A stretch of DNA of 64,000 bases from Diaporthe sp. PMI_573 (taxonomy: Eukaryota; Ascomycota; Sordariomycetes; Diaporthales; Diaporthaceae). Shown here in pieces: positions 22,480 to 32,662 of this stretch. The notes beneath the pieces were generated by a model. That model made no database searches, was not told the DNA's origin, and was given only the letters and a program-made list of their open reading frames with translations. Each line of letters begins with the position of its first letter. The first letter of the stretch is position 1. The stretch lies in the NCBI GenBank assembly GCA_021399435.1, contig JAJTUP010000010.1:496001-560000 (forward strand). Direction: 5' to 3'. Position numbers and translations under genes: made by a program.

Positions 22480-23482
22480 CAAAGTAGCTAGGCTGGCCAT
22501 AGTAGGTACAGAGATTATTAGCCCTACGGTAGGCCTTCCTCTAGGTAGAGTCAAGTTCCATAAGGCCAGGGGGTAAAACAGGGGTAGTAGGGTGAATAGT
22601 AGGCAGGTTGGGAGCCAAAACCGGGGGCTGAATTCTTTTCTTTTCCTTCTGGCAGGCAAAGAGGTCGTTATCTAGAGAAATATACTTATTCGTGTAAGAA
22701 GAAAAATCTAGAGGCATGTCTCGGCCAACCAGGAGGTCCTTAAGGTTCTCTTTTAGACCTCTACGGAAGTAAGTAATTTTTACCATATTAGAGGTCCAGC
22801 CGAGAATAGAGACGAGGGGGACGAATTTTGAATAATAGGCTAAGCAGGAGGTTTCCTGTTTTAGAGCCCATAGGTCTCTTTCAGCAGTACCGAGGGCATC
22901 TAGGTCGTTAAAGGCAGCTTGAAGGGCCGAGAAGAATTCCGAATAGGTAATAAAATCAGAGAGGCCAGTAGAAAGGTCGAGGTGGGGGGAGAACCAAGAA
23001 AGGGCCGAATCTCGGAGGAAGGAGGCCGAATAGGCTATTTTAGCCGAATCTGCCGAGAAGCGAAATGGGTCCGAAGAAAAGACTAGTTGCAGTTGGGTAG
23101 CAAAAAATCTAAATTTTTCCTTACCCCCTAAATAGGGGTCAGGAGGCGAGAGGCGAGGAACCAAGGGCTGAGAGGATAGCTAGGACGAGAAGGAGGCAGA
23201 AGCTAAAGGAAAGATTTCCTTCTAGGCAATTCTTTGTCCTAGAGTATAGAACGCGAAGAGAACTGCCCTACCCAGACCATCTATATCTTTAGGAAAGATA
23301 GGGCCCTGAATAGAGGTCTGGGAGGCAGACTGGCCTCCTCGAGAGAAGGTAGAGAGGACGAGGGTAATCTGAGGGCCAGAGATTCCAGAAGGCAGTGGTG
23401 GATTAATTCCCACAAAATCCCTAGGAATAGAGGGGAGGAAATCAAAAAGGGTCTGCCAGTCTAAAGTCATCGTGGGAACCAA
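22480..23482 (-). pseudogene. gag of the gypsy element with ruined zinc knuckle
   Basis: The frame starts near 23482 and continues, with TAG interruptions, through the retrotransposon gag core (FRFFATQLQLVF, FLRDSALSWFSPHL, GTAERDLWALKQ). It ends in the zinc-knuckle position reading LCTYYGQPSYFVQDYPH. The usual CX2CX4HX4C has been changed to Tyr at two Cys and at the His, all explainable by TGC/TGT-to-TAC/TAT and CAC-to-TAC changes. Confidence 0.85.
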
Positions 23483-23526
23483 GAGGGGACGAAAAGAGGT
23501 AGGAAGATAGGGGAGTCAGATCAAGC

Positions 23527-24009
23527 TGTTAAAAACACCTAGATTAAGGGCAGAGGGCTAAGGGTAGAGGGACATAGTAAGGCTGTAGTCAAGATATTCT
23601 TCAACACCTCACAGAGAACAAATTCAAGGAAGGAGGAGGCAAGCTAGGTGTAGGAGGGAAAAAGTTGATCTGACTGAAGAACTAACTATCTATCTGAGAG
23701 GAAAAGGCTAGGTATATATACATAGAAGGTTCGGACCTTCGGAGAGGTATATTCCTCCGACGGAGAGAATAATGACTCGAGAAAAACAGGGGCTAGAAAG
23801 AGAAATGGGAAAGGGCGGAAGGAATAACTCCGATAAGAAGATTCTGCCAAGCTAGGCTAGCTGGTTTCTCCACTTATATCTAGAGGCTTGCATAGATAGC
23901 CTATTCTTTCTGAAGGAGGCGGATAGGGGCTGAGGGAGGCTGGAAGGGCTTTGAAGGGGCTGAAGGAGGCTGAAGGGGTCTGGGGGTCTGAAGGAGGCTG
24001 TTTATAACA
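23527..24009 (-). repeat. 5' LTR (element on minus strand)
   Basis: 483 bp, same length as 17625-18107. It retains more C and G at differing positions. Confidence 0.95.
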
Positions 24010-24014
24010 GCTTT

Positions 24015-25010
24015 ATAATTAATTAATTCTCTGGAAAAGAAGAAGAGGAACTATATAATAAAAAGTTTTGTGTAAAGAATAAGTAAATCTTAGAACCAAA
24101 ACAGCTAATTAAGTTTAATAGAGGGAAGATTGAGTTTAATGGGGACAACATTATTTTTATATAGAAGGGCTAAGTAGTAAACCTAGTTTCAATTAACCTA
24201 GAGGCTAAAGATATACCCTAATAATATATTGCCCAATATATAAGGGGTGCCTATATTGTATTAATCTGCCAACTAGAAGCTATATATAATCTATTCTTAG
24301 CAGCTTAGATTAAAGACCTAGAGAAGAAAGATATAGAGGTACTTAATATATAAATTAAGTAGTAGATAGAAAACCTTAAGAGAGGAATTATATTTGTTTT
24401 ACTTAACCTAAAGCATACAAAGCTTTATGTTTTTATAGACAGATTCTTTATAAATAATATAGACCTTACCTCTTAGCTAAGATTTATTATTATACTAGTA
24501 ATAGAGATTGGCTGTATAAAAGAGGATTTTAATATCTATAGAAACATTATATATTAGAGCTCTATAAAGTATAAGTAGGTAACTAGAAGCGTACTAGTAA
24601 GTAAGCTATATAGGATAATAACGGGATTTAATAGTAGTATAGTATTTAATATAATACTAAACTAGATTATAAACTACTTAAAGATACTAAGAATCCTAGT
24701 TATTATTTATATAGACTCTAGGTTATTATATAACTACTTGGTTAGACTAGGTATAATAGATAAAAAAAGGCTGATAATTAATATTATATTATTAAGGGAG
24801 ATATATAAAAAGAAAGAGATTTCTAAGGTATAATAAATTAATAAAAAGGATAATCCCGCAAATATTTATATAAAAAAAATGCCAAATAGAGCTCTTAAGA
24901 GAGTAATCTCTATAAATATTTTGAGGATAAAGATTAAGGTGTATATAAATTGCCTAGACTAAAAAGAATAAAGGAAAAAGATAGAGACTATTTAGGTTTA
25001 GAGTTATACT
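24015..25010 (+). mobile_element. Ty1/copia RNase H region, heavily RIP-decayed
   Basis: On the plus strand, allowing for stops, the frame reads KLYVFIDRFFINNIDLTS, then SSIKYK, VTRSVLVSKLYRII, IYIDSRLLYNYLVRLG, KKRLIINI and NPANIYIKKMPNRALK. This matches the block order of fungal copia RNase H (FVDASFANN, WSSTKCKRVTRS, TDSKSLYDCLVKLG, NPADAMTK). The first catalytic Asp reads IDRFF. No LTRs were found. The 24010-24014 GCTTT target copy shows that the gypsy element inserted beside or into this older copy. Confidence 0.65.
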
Positions 25011-25239
25011 AGAGATTAAACCTAGGCCTCTAGCTAAAAAGCTAGGATTCTTTTAACTAGACTATATAATTAAAATAAGACTCTTACTGTCTTTGTCAAA
25101 AGAGGAGGAAAAGACATGCTTATAAGAAAGGGTAGAGGAAGAGGTAGCTAAGTTAATTGTATAAAGATAAACTAAAAAGGGTAAGAAGAAAAGACTGTAG
25201 GATAGCTATATGAAAAATAAAGAAAAGACAAGCCTGGTA

Positions 25240-25490
25240 TAAAGCTTAAAGATATAGCCAGGATAGGCCTAAGATGTATAATAGACAGGCCTAGGATATA
25301 GCCAGGACAGTATAAGGATGTATAAAGTATGTAGCCAGGATAGACTTAGGATATAGCTAGGATACTTTAGGATGTATAAGGATAGAGCTAAGACAGCTTA
25401 AGATATAGCTAGGATACTTTAAGACATACAAGAATAGAGCTAGGATACCTTAGGATAGGGCTAGGATACTTTAAACTATACAAAAAGCAA
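25240..25490 (+). repeat. degenerate tandem repeat rich in TAGCCAGGATA / TAGCTAGGATA
   Basis: About eight imperfect copies of a unit containing ATAGCYAGGATA, followed by variable YTTAGGATRTATAAGGATAGAGC-like sequence, lie in the same direction with irregular spacing of about 20-45 bp. Early copies keep TAGCCAGG and later copies read TAGCTAGG. Confidence 0.6.
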
Positions 25491-27235
25491 CTAAAGGCAG
25501 GCCTAGGGTAGGGTTAGGCTATATAAAAACGGCTAAGAATTAAACTAGGGGAGCTAAAAAGGAAGACTATCTACCATGCAACTAAATGTTTTACAAGCAA
25601 GTAGGTAGCTCTTGTATAAAGAAAAATAGTTAGAGGGGAGTTAATTTTAATAGTATATAAAAAGCTTAACACACAACTCAACCTAGCTTACAAAAATCCA
25701 CCACCCAAAAGAGCCCCTACCAAGCAGAAAAGGTCCTCTATATAATCCTCCCCCTACTTGATTACCTAAGCATTATACCAGGGATTAATTACTAAGTCTT
25801 CTATTTTGATGCTGGTATCACTATAAGTATTGTCTAAATTATCCTCCTCGTTATTGTTGTTTAAGTTGTATAATTTATTATCTTTATCCTCCAAGTCAGA
25901 CAGCTAATTACTATTATAGTAGCCACAACGATTGCCGTATAACTACTAGACATACTTAGTATAAGCACTACTATAGAATCTATCAATATACATATAGGCC
26001 TTGGTACGACAGGTAACCCAACAGTTACCATACTTCTAGGGACAGCAACTAGCTATATTGCTATGTAACTGGATGATAATTATACAGAAGTAGCTCTCTC
26101 GATAAATAATCTTAGCCCAAGCTAGCTAAATTATGTCGCCGTCGGCTATCTAAATCGAGATATTACGCAAAGGAAGACGGTAGGCGCTATACTCTTTATC
26201 TTAATTTTTATATGTTAGCAAGGGCATGTTATATAAAGGGGAGGAAGGGTAGTATAAATACTAGTATATATCGCGAGAAAGAACCAGCGGTTGACCACCT
26301 AGCTAGTTAGAAGGTTCAGCCAGTGCACCCTATCTAGCTTGTCGACAGTTATAACCCCGAAAGCGTTGGCCATCGTGCGAAAGGTTTGGTGACGATTGGG
26401 GGTTTACTTGTACGAGTGAATTATAGGCAACAGTCCCTTCTAGCCTTCTAGCCAGTATGATAAAAGTTGTGAGAAAAAGTGGTTGGAAAGCAGGTTAGAA
26501 AGGGTGCTGAAAAGAAGGTTGAGAAAGTTAGTACGATAAGTATTTAATGTAGACTATTAGTTAAAGGTTTACTTATAATATATAATTTAAAAACCAGGGT
26601 AGTATAACCTGCCTGGCTAGGGTAATTTCATTTGTTATAGGAAAGGGCATACAAGTAATTCAACTTACTCAACCAGCCCAAAGGGAGTATACGATTAGAA
26701 AACAAAAGACCCCTAGTATTAGAATAGTACTAAGGCTAATCGTATATAGCCGTATTGGCTAGAGAGGATGACTAATCCAGCAATGGAGTGCATGCAGACC
26801 TCTTAGGTCTGCGTGCAAGCTTCCCCGCTTGTTTTATAGTTTAGAGAGACATCAACGAATTCAGAACTAATTGCACAGAAACGTACGTACATACATTACG
26901 CCATATGGCAAAAGCCATTCAACAAGAAATAAATTTTTAAATACTAAATTAAATATATAGTTATTAAAATTAAAGAAATAAATATAGAAGGCTAGACTTA
27001 GCTTTAAAAAAAATAATATCTCTATTTTAAAACTAATATTATATTTAAATAACTAATATATATATAATATTAAAGAATAATTATTAATACTAGATAGATA
27101 AAAAAATATAGCAGAGAGTTATAAATTAAGTAGATAGGCAGAGAGTATATATTAAGAAAAAGATATTTTTTACGCCCTATATAGATATAGTAATTGTGAA
27201 ATTAATATATTGCGTAAATAGGTGTAGGGTAATTT
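25491..27235. other. AT-rich repeat DNA, no intact gene
   Basis: Between about 25750 and 26240 the minus strand has coding-like stretches with many stops but no recognisable domain. 26260-26540 is GC-normal and may be an element end or promoter. A perfect-stem hairpin lies at 26790-26816. 26890-27235 is extremely AT-rich. Confidence 0.45.
26790..26816. repeat. short perfect hairpin
   Basis: GCATGCAGACCT, then CTT, then AGGTCTGCGTGC: a 12-bp stem with one mismatch and a 3-nt loop in otherwise decayed DNA. It could be a transposon-derived terminator or recombination relic. Confidence 0.5.
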
Positions 27236-27292
27236 TTGCTAACTTACCCGGGGTACTTTGGTTTTTACAGTGTCCTGCTCCAAAAAGCAAGT

Positions 27293-27377
27293 ACTGGGTG
27301 GGCGGAAAGTGAAACACTGGGTGGGCGGAAAGTGAAACACTGGGTGGGCGGACGCTTAATGCTGGGTGGGCGGACGC
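27293..27377 (+). repeat. G-rich tandem repeat, 23-bp unit
   Basis: ACTGGGTGGGCGGAAAGTG plus AAAC recurs at 27293 and 27316. The TGGGTGGGCGG core continues at 27339 and 27361 with diverged tails. It sits exactly where AT-rich DNA returns to normal composition. Confidence 0.75.
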
Positions 27378-27735
27378 CGGCTGGGATCATCTGCCTGTCC
27401 CTTTGGTCCCCTCATGTGACCTGTAGAATGGCCGAGTTTCTCCACTTCTCTCTAGATGGCTCCTGAGAACTGCCACGCGCGACTTATGGATATCCAACAA
27501 TTAGACATTGACTTGGCGAGGCCCAGCCGGCCGTACGGCCGAAGAGGTCAAGGCCGACCAAAGCCTCATTGATACCGTCCTGAACAACATGGGAACGGAC
27601 TTGGAGATTCCATAGGCCATGTGCGATTCCGCTAAGATATCAATGTTTTCTGAACTCCACTTTTGATATGGATCCAGAGTGCTAGTTTACACGCCTGATG
27701 CATGAAATGCACCGCTAGCGAGCCGTTGGCTACGG

Positions 27736-28806
27736 TTATTTAAGCTCTCCAGCCACTCCATTCTCCCCACCGATTTCAACGTCGTCCAGCCTGGCGCACA
27801 GGTCCACCACGACACACTCTTCTTTGGCGTCTGTTGTGATTTCCTCATGCCGGAACAGACAAGCATCACCATTGAAACATTCTCCCTGTTTCCAATAAAT
27901 GCACACCGGATGCTCGAGGGCCCCACCGACACCCTCGTGGGCAAACGTGCACGAATCGCCATTGAAGCACTTCCCCTGAGCCCAGTACTTGCAGGCAACC
28001 CTGGGAGTCCGGGCTTCACCATCGTTGATCTGTTTTCGGGGAGGATCTGGAATCTGAGTTGCCCACATCAGGGGTTCATGTCGGTAGGGACATTTCTCAA
28101 ATCCGCGGCGACAATCCCCCTTCAGCCAGCCGTGACAGTCATAGGGCAGCCCAAAGGGAGAAACCTTGTTCCACCTGCGGCTCGCAAAATATTCGTCCTG
28201 CATCTGATCCAAAATTTCTTTGCACTTCGCGCGAACGATCCTGTGGTCGAGATATGGCCGTGTATTGCCACCAAGGAACCGGTAATCGATCGTGACGCGG
28301 TTTCGGCCTACCAAATGTTCGATCTTCTGGTGCAAGGTAAAGGCTTCTTCGAGAAGTTCGTGGTACTTCCTAGGCGAACCTGACTTGGTGATGTAGTAGT
28401 CCAGATCCCCATTCCTGACAGCCTGTCTGATGAGGCGCAAGCCAATAATATTATCGCTGTTGATGCTGATTCGCCCACAAATGTCTCCCGGTCCACCTTG
28501 GAGAGCGGAATGAATCGTCTTCAACGCGTGTTCAAGAGCAATTATGACGGATGACAAGCCTGGATCGGGGGTGTAGTTGGTAGCCTTCTTTGTGCGTGAA
28601 CCAATGAACTCCGGTGGAATGTCATCGTGTACGCCCCCAATCGCCATGTAGGCGGCTGAGGCGTATATGGCGTCGTAATGGTGAAATCCATGCTTGAAAG
28701 CCCAATAGATTTCTCGAGTTCCGCGGTGGACGTGATATCGCAGCCGCATGGGCTTATTCGATGATTTGGGGGCGTCCATTAGTCCTGTGTTGACACTTGA
28801 TGCCAT
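27736..28806 (-). CDS. three-finger CCCH zinc-finger protein, 356 aa
   Basis: A single-exon gene starting at ATG 28806. The C-terminal third has three CCCH fingers: residues 224-243 (CX7CX6CX3H), 272-290 and 302-320 (both CX7CX5CX3H). The last two are close copies (CKYWAQGKCFNGDSC and CIYWKQGECFNGDAC), so they arose by duplication. CCCH fingers of this spacing usually bind RNA. The N-terminal 200 residues hold a globular region with YTPDPGLSSVIIALEHALKTI and later ISINSDNIIGLRLI, reminiscent of an RNase H-like fold (helix, then strand with Asp). That reading is tentative. No signal peptide or membrane segment. A role in RNA binding or processing is inferred. It is the first intact gene after the transposon block. 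Confidence 0.8.
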   Translation of the reverse strand: MASSVNTGLMDAPKSSNKPMRLRYHVHRGTREIYWAFKHGFHHYDAIYASAAYMAIGGVHDDIPPEFIGSRTKKATNYTPDPGLSSVIIALEHALKTIHSALQGGPGDICGRISINSDNIIGLRLIRQAVRNGDLDYYITKSGSPRKYHELLEEAFTLHQKIEHLVGRNRVTIDYRFLGGNTRPYLDHRIVRAKCKEILDQMQDEYFASRRWNKVSPFGLPYDCHGWLKGDCRRGFEKCPYRHEPLMWATQIPDPPRKQINDGEARTPRVACKYWAQGKCFNGDSCTFAHEGVGGALEHPVCIYWKQGECFNGDACLFRHEEITTDAKEECVVVDLCARLDDVEIGGENGVAGELK

Positions 28807-29118
28807 GCAAAGGGATGAAATACACGACGCGTGTCTAAAAATTAATTCGCGACTCCAACACGCCTGTATATCTTATCTGCGTAAGGGGTGCAACCTTGTG
28901 TTACTGAGTCCGGATCCGAGCTCAGGGTACAACCCGAACCCAGCAAATCTTACGCCATCAAGGACAACGAGCAGAATAAACCAGTGCGATATTGGACGCT
29001 GTTATTAGAACGACCGTTGATCTTGGAAGTCGAATATTAGGATTGTCACATCCTGTTGACAATAAGAACGCTCTACCTGTAGATCAATGAAGCCTACCCG
29101 CCTGTGTCCCCGTCAGTG

Positions 29119-30315
29119 ATGCCACAATCGACCGTGGTCCAGGCCCCGCTTCTGATAATCGGCGCTGGAGTCGCCGGGCTTACGCTGGCGCAAGGATTGC
29201 GACTTCACTCCATTCCCTTTCGCATCTTCGAGCGCCAGGCGCGATCGCATGTCAAGCAGGGCCACCGTTTCCGCATCTCAAGGGACGCCCAGGGCGCCCT
29301 GAACAGCGTCCTGTCGCCGCAGTTGCAGGACCTGCTCCGGCGCACCACAGCTGAGAGACACCACTTCGCGCCGCGGTACGTGGACCCTCGGAAGCTTGAG
29401 TTTCCTGCTCCTGAGCCGGTGGACCCTGCGGACTCGATGCCCCTGGACAGGTCATTCTTCCGCATGCTCGCTTCTCTTGACTTGGAGGATGCCATTGATT
29501 ATTAAAAGGAATTCGAATCGTACGAGATCGTGGGGGAGCACGTCCAGGTCAAGTTCACGGATGGCTCGGCCGCACGTGGACAGCTGCTTGTAGGTGCAGA
29601 TGGGATCAAGAGCCGCGTCCGAAGGCAGCTTCAGCCAGATCGCAAGCTTCTGGACTTGGGGCGCTGGGTTATGTGGGGTCGGACGCCATTGACGAATGAC
29701 TTAAGGCAGGCACTTGGCACGCCAGTTTTGTTGAGTTGGTGTATGTGCCTGGACCAAGAGTCCAACGTCCAAACGGTCGTTGAGCCGATGACGTGGTCGA
29801 CTAGCGTGCACCATGAGTCGCAAGAGAAGCTACCAGACTTTGACGACTATGTATACTGGGTTGTTTGCACAGCGTCATCTCAATACGCGAAGCATTTGCC
29901 CAAGACGGTGCAGGAGAAGAAGTTGTACCTGGCGCGAGTGTCCGAGACGTGGCATCCAGCTCTGAAGCATCTGCTTGGGTCTGCTTCTCATGAGTTTTCC
30001 GCCTGCGTTCCGACTCTATCCAGCCAGCCCGACATTCAAATCTCCTCTGCCGATCACCCCAAAAGAGTCACTCTGATCGGCGACGCAGCGCACCCAATGA
30101 GCCCTATGGGTGGCTCAGGTGGGGATACAGCAATTCAAAACGCCGCAGACTTGGCAAAGTTACTTGCTGTAGAAGGTGTTACCGAGGACAGTGTCAAGAC
30201 TTTCGAGGAAAGAATGGAGGCGAGGGCAAGAGAGAAGATTGAGCATTCGTTCAGAGGTGGAAAGAAGTTCTGGCGTGGCGGTGAATGGACTGAGTACAAT
30301 GAAATCAATACTTGA
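29119..30315 (+). pseudogene. FAD-dependent monooxygenase with one in-frame stop
   Basis: From ATG 29119 the frame encodes a class A flavoprotein monooxygenase (PHBH fold). It has the dinucleotide-binding IIGAGVAGLTLAQGL, the DG motif LLVGADGIKSRVRRQL, and the GD motif VTLIGDAAHPMSPMGGSGGDTAIQNAADLAKLL that contacts FAD ribose. About 398 codons match the expected length and no intron is needed. A single TAA at 29503-29505 falls inside a conserved stretch (AIDY-stop-KEFESYE) with the frame intact on both sides, so it is a point nonsense change or a sequence error, not a splice site. Such enzymes hydroxylate or epoxidise small aromatic or polyketide substrates; the substrate here is unknown. 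An upstream GTG in frame is not needed. Confidence 0.8.
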
Positions 30316-31034
30316 GAGAGCATTGCGCTCGGGGGAAGCCACCCGAACTTCGTATGGACGAGTTCGTTTGTTGTTAGAATCTGAATAATCGCACCTATCA
30401 GAAAACCTCTGGATGTCTGGGGTACTGTCAGAAATTGACTTCATCGAAACCAGTATTGTACGAATCGATTCCAGTACTGTAACACGACAATGTCGAGCGA
30501 GAGGTTCCCAATAATTGGTCGACCAAACCAAATCTGTCGTACCGCACACAACACGTGTACAGACAAACATTTAGGGCCCACGGCATTCTGTAGATCCAAT
30601 CAATGTGATATGTGGGACGCAAACAGTCCATTCACGGGCTCGAAACCAACTCCTGGATGATTTGATTTCCGACGGATGTACATGGATAACGATCATGTTT
30701 GGTTGTGTTTCTTCTGTATTGTGGCATGCGAGTCGATAGGTGCAGCGCCCGAGCGGCCTGGCAGTACATGTGCCACCGATAGTGCTTTGTGATGTCACAA
30801 CTTGGAAAGCTGGTGACACATGTGTATTATTATCTGATTACCGCGTGATGTGGCAGATGGAATGGCTGGGCAAAAAGAGGACACTGTTCTATGCTCCCCA
30901 CCCCCCGATCGCCATCTTGAATTCCTATCTCGAACCTCAACATTTCCAATCACCAGAGCACGGATAGGGTCTTTGGGTAAGCTCAGATAATCCAAATTTT
31001 ATTTAGTTTTGGCCCACTCCCTTTGGACGTCAGC
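30316..31034. other. intergenic, nothing recognised
   Basis: 719 bp with only short overlapping open frames on both strands. A poly-C run (CCCCACCCCCCG near 30897-30908) is the only obvious feature. It presumably holds the promoter of the gene at 31035. Confidence 0.4.
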
Positions 31035-32269
31035 ATGGCCGCTGCCCGTGCATCGGTTCCGAGCCTCCCCACCTACACGTTAAATGCTGCCCCAGCAGTC
31101 CCCAATGATCTCGAGGCCCTGTCTTTGACAACACGTCCAAACTCTCATGGACTTGTGTCTACGCCGGAAGCCAAGCTCGAAAATAGTGATACTGCTGGAG
31201 ACAGATTCTGTGGATTTTTCTCCAGTGAGTTACTTTCCTGCTTGATGACCTTGAACGGGACGTGACTTCCGAGTTCTCAAATTAAGCTGAACCTAAGCAC
31301 AGCATATCCATGGGATTGCTGGATCCTTACCTGTTCTAATAGTGGATCATGGCGTGGCTGCGCAGGGACAGATTCTGGCGGAACAACCAAGTTGATACCG
31401 ACAAAATGTTACGACTACGACCAGGGAGTCCCGGAATGCACCAGCACTGGGACCTTTGACCGGAGTATATGCTGGTAAGATCGAAGTCTAGAAACGTATT
31501 CCTCATGAATCTAAGTCATCTACTTAGCGACAGTGAATACCCTCATTGCGGCTCTTGGCTCTACTCGACTACTACATCGGAGACGTTCACACTGGTAGAA
31601 TGCGCCAAAATAGCATTTACAGGATCTCCAACTTTATGTGCAGATTATTTGTATTGCGACCCACCGACAACAACCAAGTTCATAACAGAGACTCCGAAGA
31701 CCGAAACTAGAACAGCAACAACAACAACAACAGCCGATACGGACACAACCAGCTTCACGACTTCAATAGCTATTGGTGATGCGCCTCCTGCGACGCAAAC
31801 AAGCACAGAAACGATCCCTCCAAGTGCGCGGGAACCAAGTCTGGGCACTACAGTAGACCCCAAATCATCCCAAGTCTCCACCCAGTCCACAGACTATACG
31901 TCCTCCTCCGGAGTGGCCCCAGTGCCACAGCAGTCTTCGACCCTTCCCCTTGGCCCCATCATTGGAGGCGCACTCGGGGGTCTTGCCATGATCTTAGCAG
32001 TTGTTGTGGCATTGGTGTGGATATCATATGCGAAGCGCAAGGAGGGTCGATCGAGCGACGCACAAACAGTCGAGCTGGAAAATGAAGATAGAGCCGGCAG
32101 CGGGGCCGCGGCTCAGCTTGATGGAGATCCTGTGAAGCCAGAGCTATCTGGTGTTTCACCAGCTGTTGTCCCCAGCTTGATGTCATCAAGGCCGTGTCAG
32201 CAAGAAGCGACTTCTTCGAGGGACAAAGGTCTGGAAACAAGGTGTGAGTTGCCAACAGGAGTGGATTGA
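31035..32269 (+). CDS. single-pass membrane protein with Cys-rich ectodomain and Ser/Thr stalk
   Basis: Three exons, 31035-31224, 31303-31474 and 31528-32269, joined by GT-AG introns of 78 and 53 nt. The joins give RFCGFFSTYPWDCW and RSICCDSEYPHCG. The protein starts with PSLPTYTLNAAP, a leader common in this fungal group, followed by an ectodomain with about ten Cys, a Thr/Ser-rich stalk with TTTTTAD runs (about residues 185-260), one transmembrane helix (GPIIGGALGGLAMILAVVVALVWI) followed by basic residues (YAKRKEG), and an acidic cytoplasmic tail. This layout resembles Mid2/WSC-like surface sensors, although no WSC domain proper is visible. Classical signal peptide absent, so the start could lie elsewhere. 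Role in surface sensing is inferred from architecture only. Confidence 0.75.
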
Positions 32270-32662
32270 GTGGAAAATAGTGCTCGTAGTGGAATGACGA
32301 GCTACGTATTGTCAGAAAGACAAAAAGAACAGGGTGCTTTTCTGTTTGAGATGGAAATTTCGAAGATTTTCCTTGTCAGCGAGTACCCCTCTGAAATATA
32401 TTCATGCGCAACGTGCCTTCAAATTGTGACTGGTGCTCTGTTCCCCAGGTCTCGGCACGTCCTGGCATGACGACTCTCATAAAGCACGCCGGAATGAGTC
32501 GGCCTCATATTTGAATTTGAATGGTCTCATGTCACGGGTGTCTATCTGCTCAAATATCATCTTCTGCATTTGTTTAATCGAGATCAATGTACTGATAGAA
32601 GCAGGATTGTATGAATTAACAAAGTCGATATTGGGAACAGCCAGTCATGGCAATTTTCCCAC
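32270..32662. other. intergenic, nothing recognised
   Basis: Non-coding by eye. Short open frames lack motifs. Confidence 0.35.

Larger units (their letters stand above)
17625..24009 (-). mobile_element. complete but RIP-inactivated Ty3/gypsy chromovirus, 6385 bp
   Basis: Two 483-bp LTRs in direct orientation begin TGTTAAAAAC and end TTTATAACA, flanked by the perfect 5-bp duplication GCTTT (17620-17624 and 24010-24014). On the minus strand the order is gag, a zinc-knuckle relic, protease, reverse transcriptase, RNase H, integrase region and C-terminal chromodomain. A purine tract (minus strand GGAAAGGAGGGCC, 18109-18121) abuts the 3' LTR. The primer-binding region next to the 5' LTR starts GCTTGATCTGACTCC on the minus strand and does not show the usual TGG start, so the primer is unclear. 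Dozens of TAG/TGA stops at former Trp and Arg codons make it inactive. The order and chromodomain place it among chromoviruses. Confidence 0.95.

Noticed and set aside
31645..31890. Val-rich minus-strand frame
   Set aside because: It is the complement of the Thr-rich stalk of the surface protein gene.
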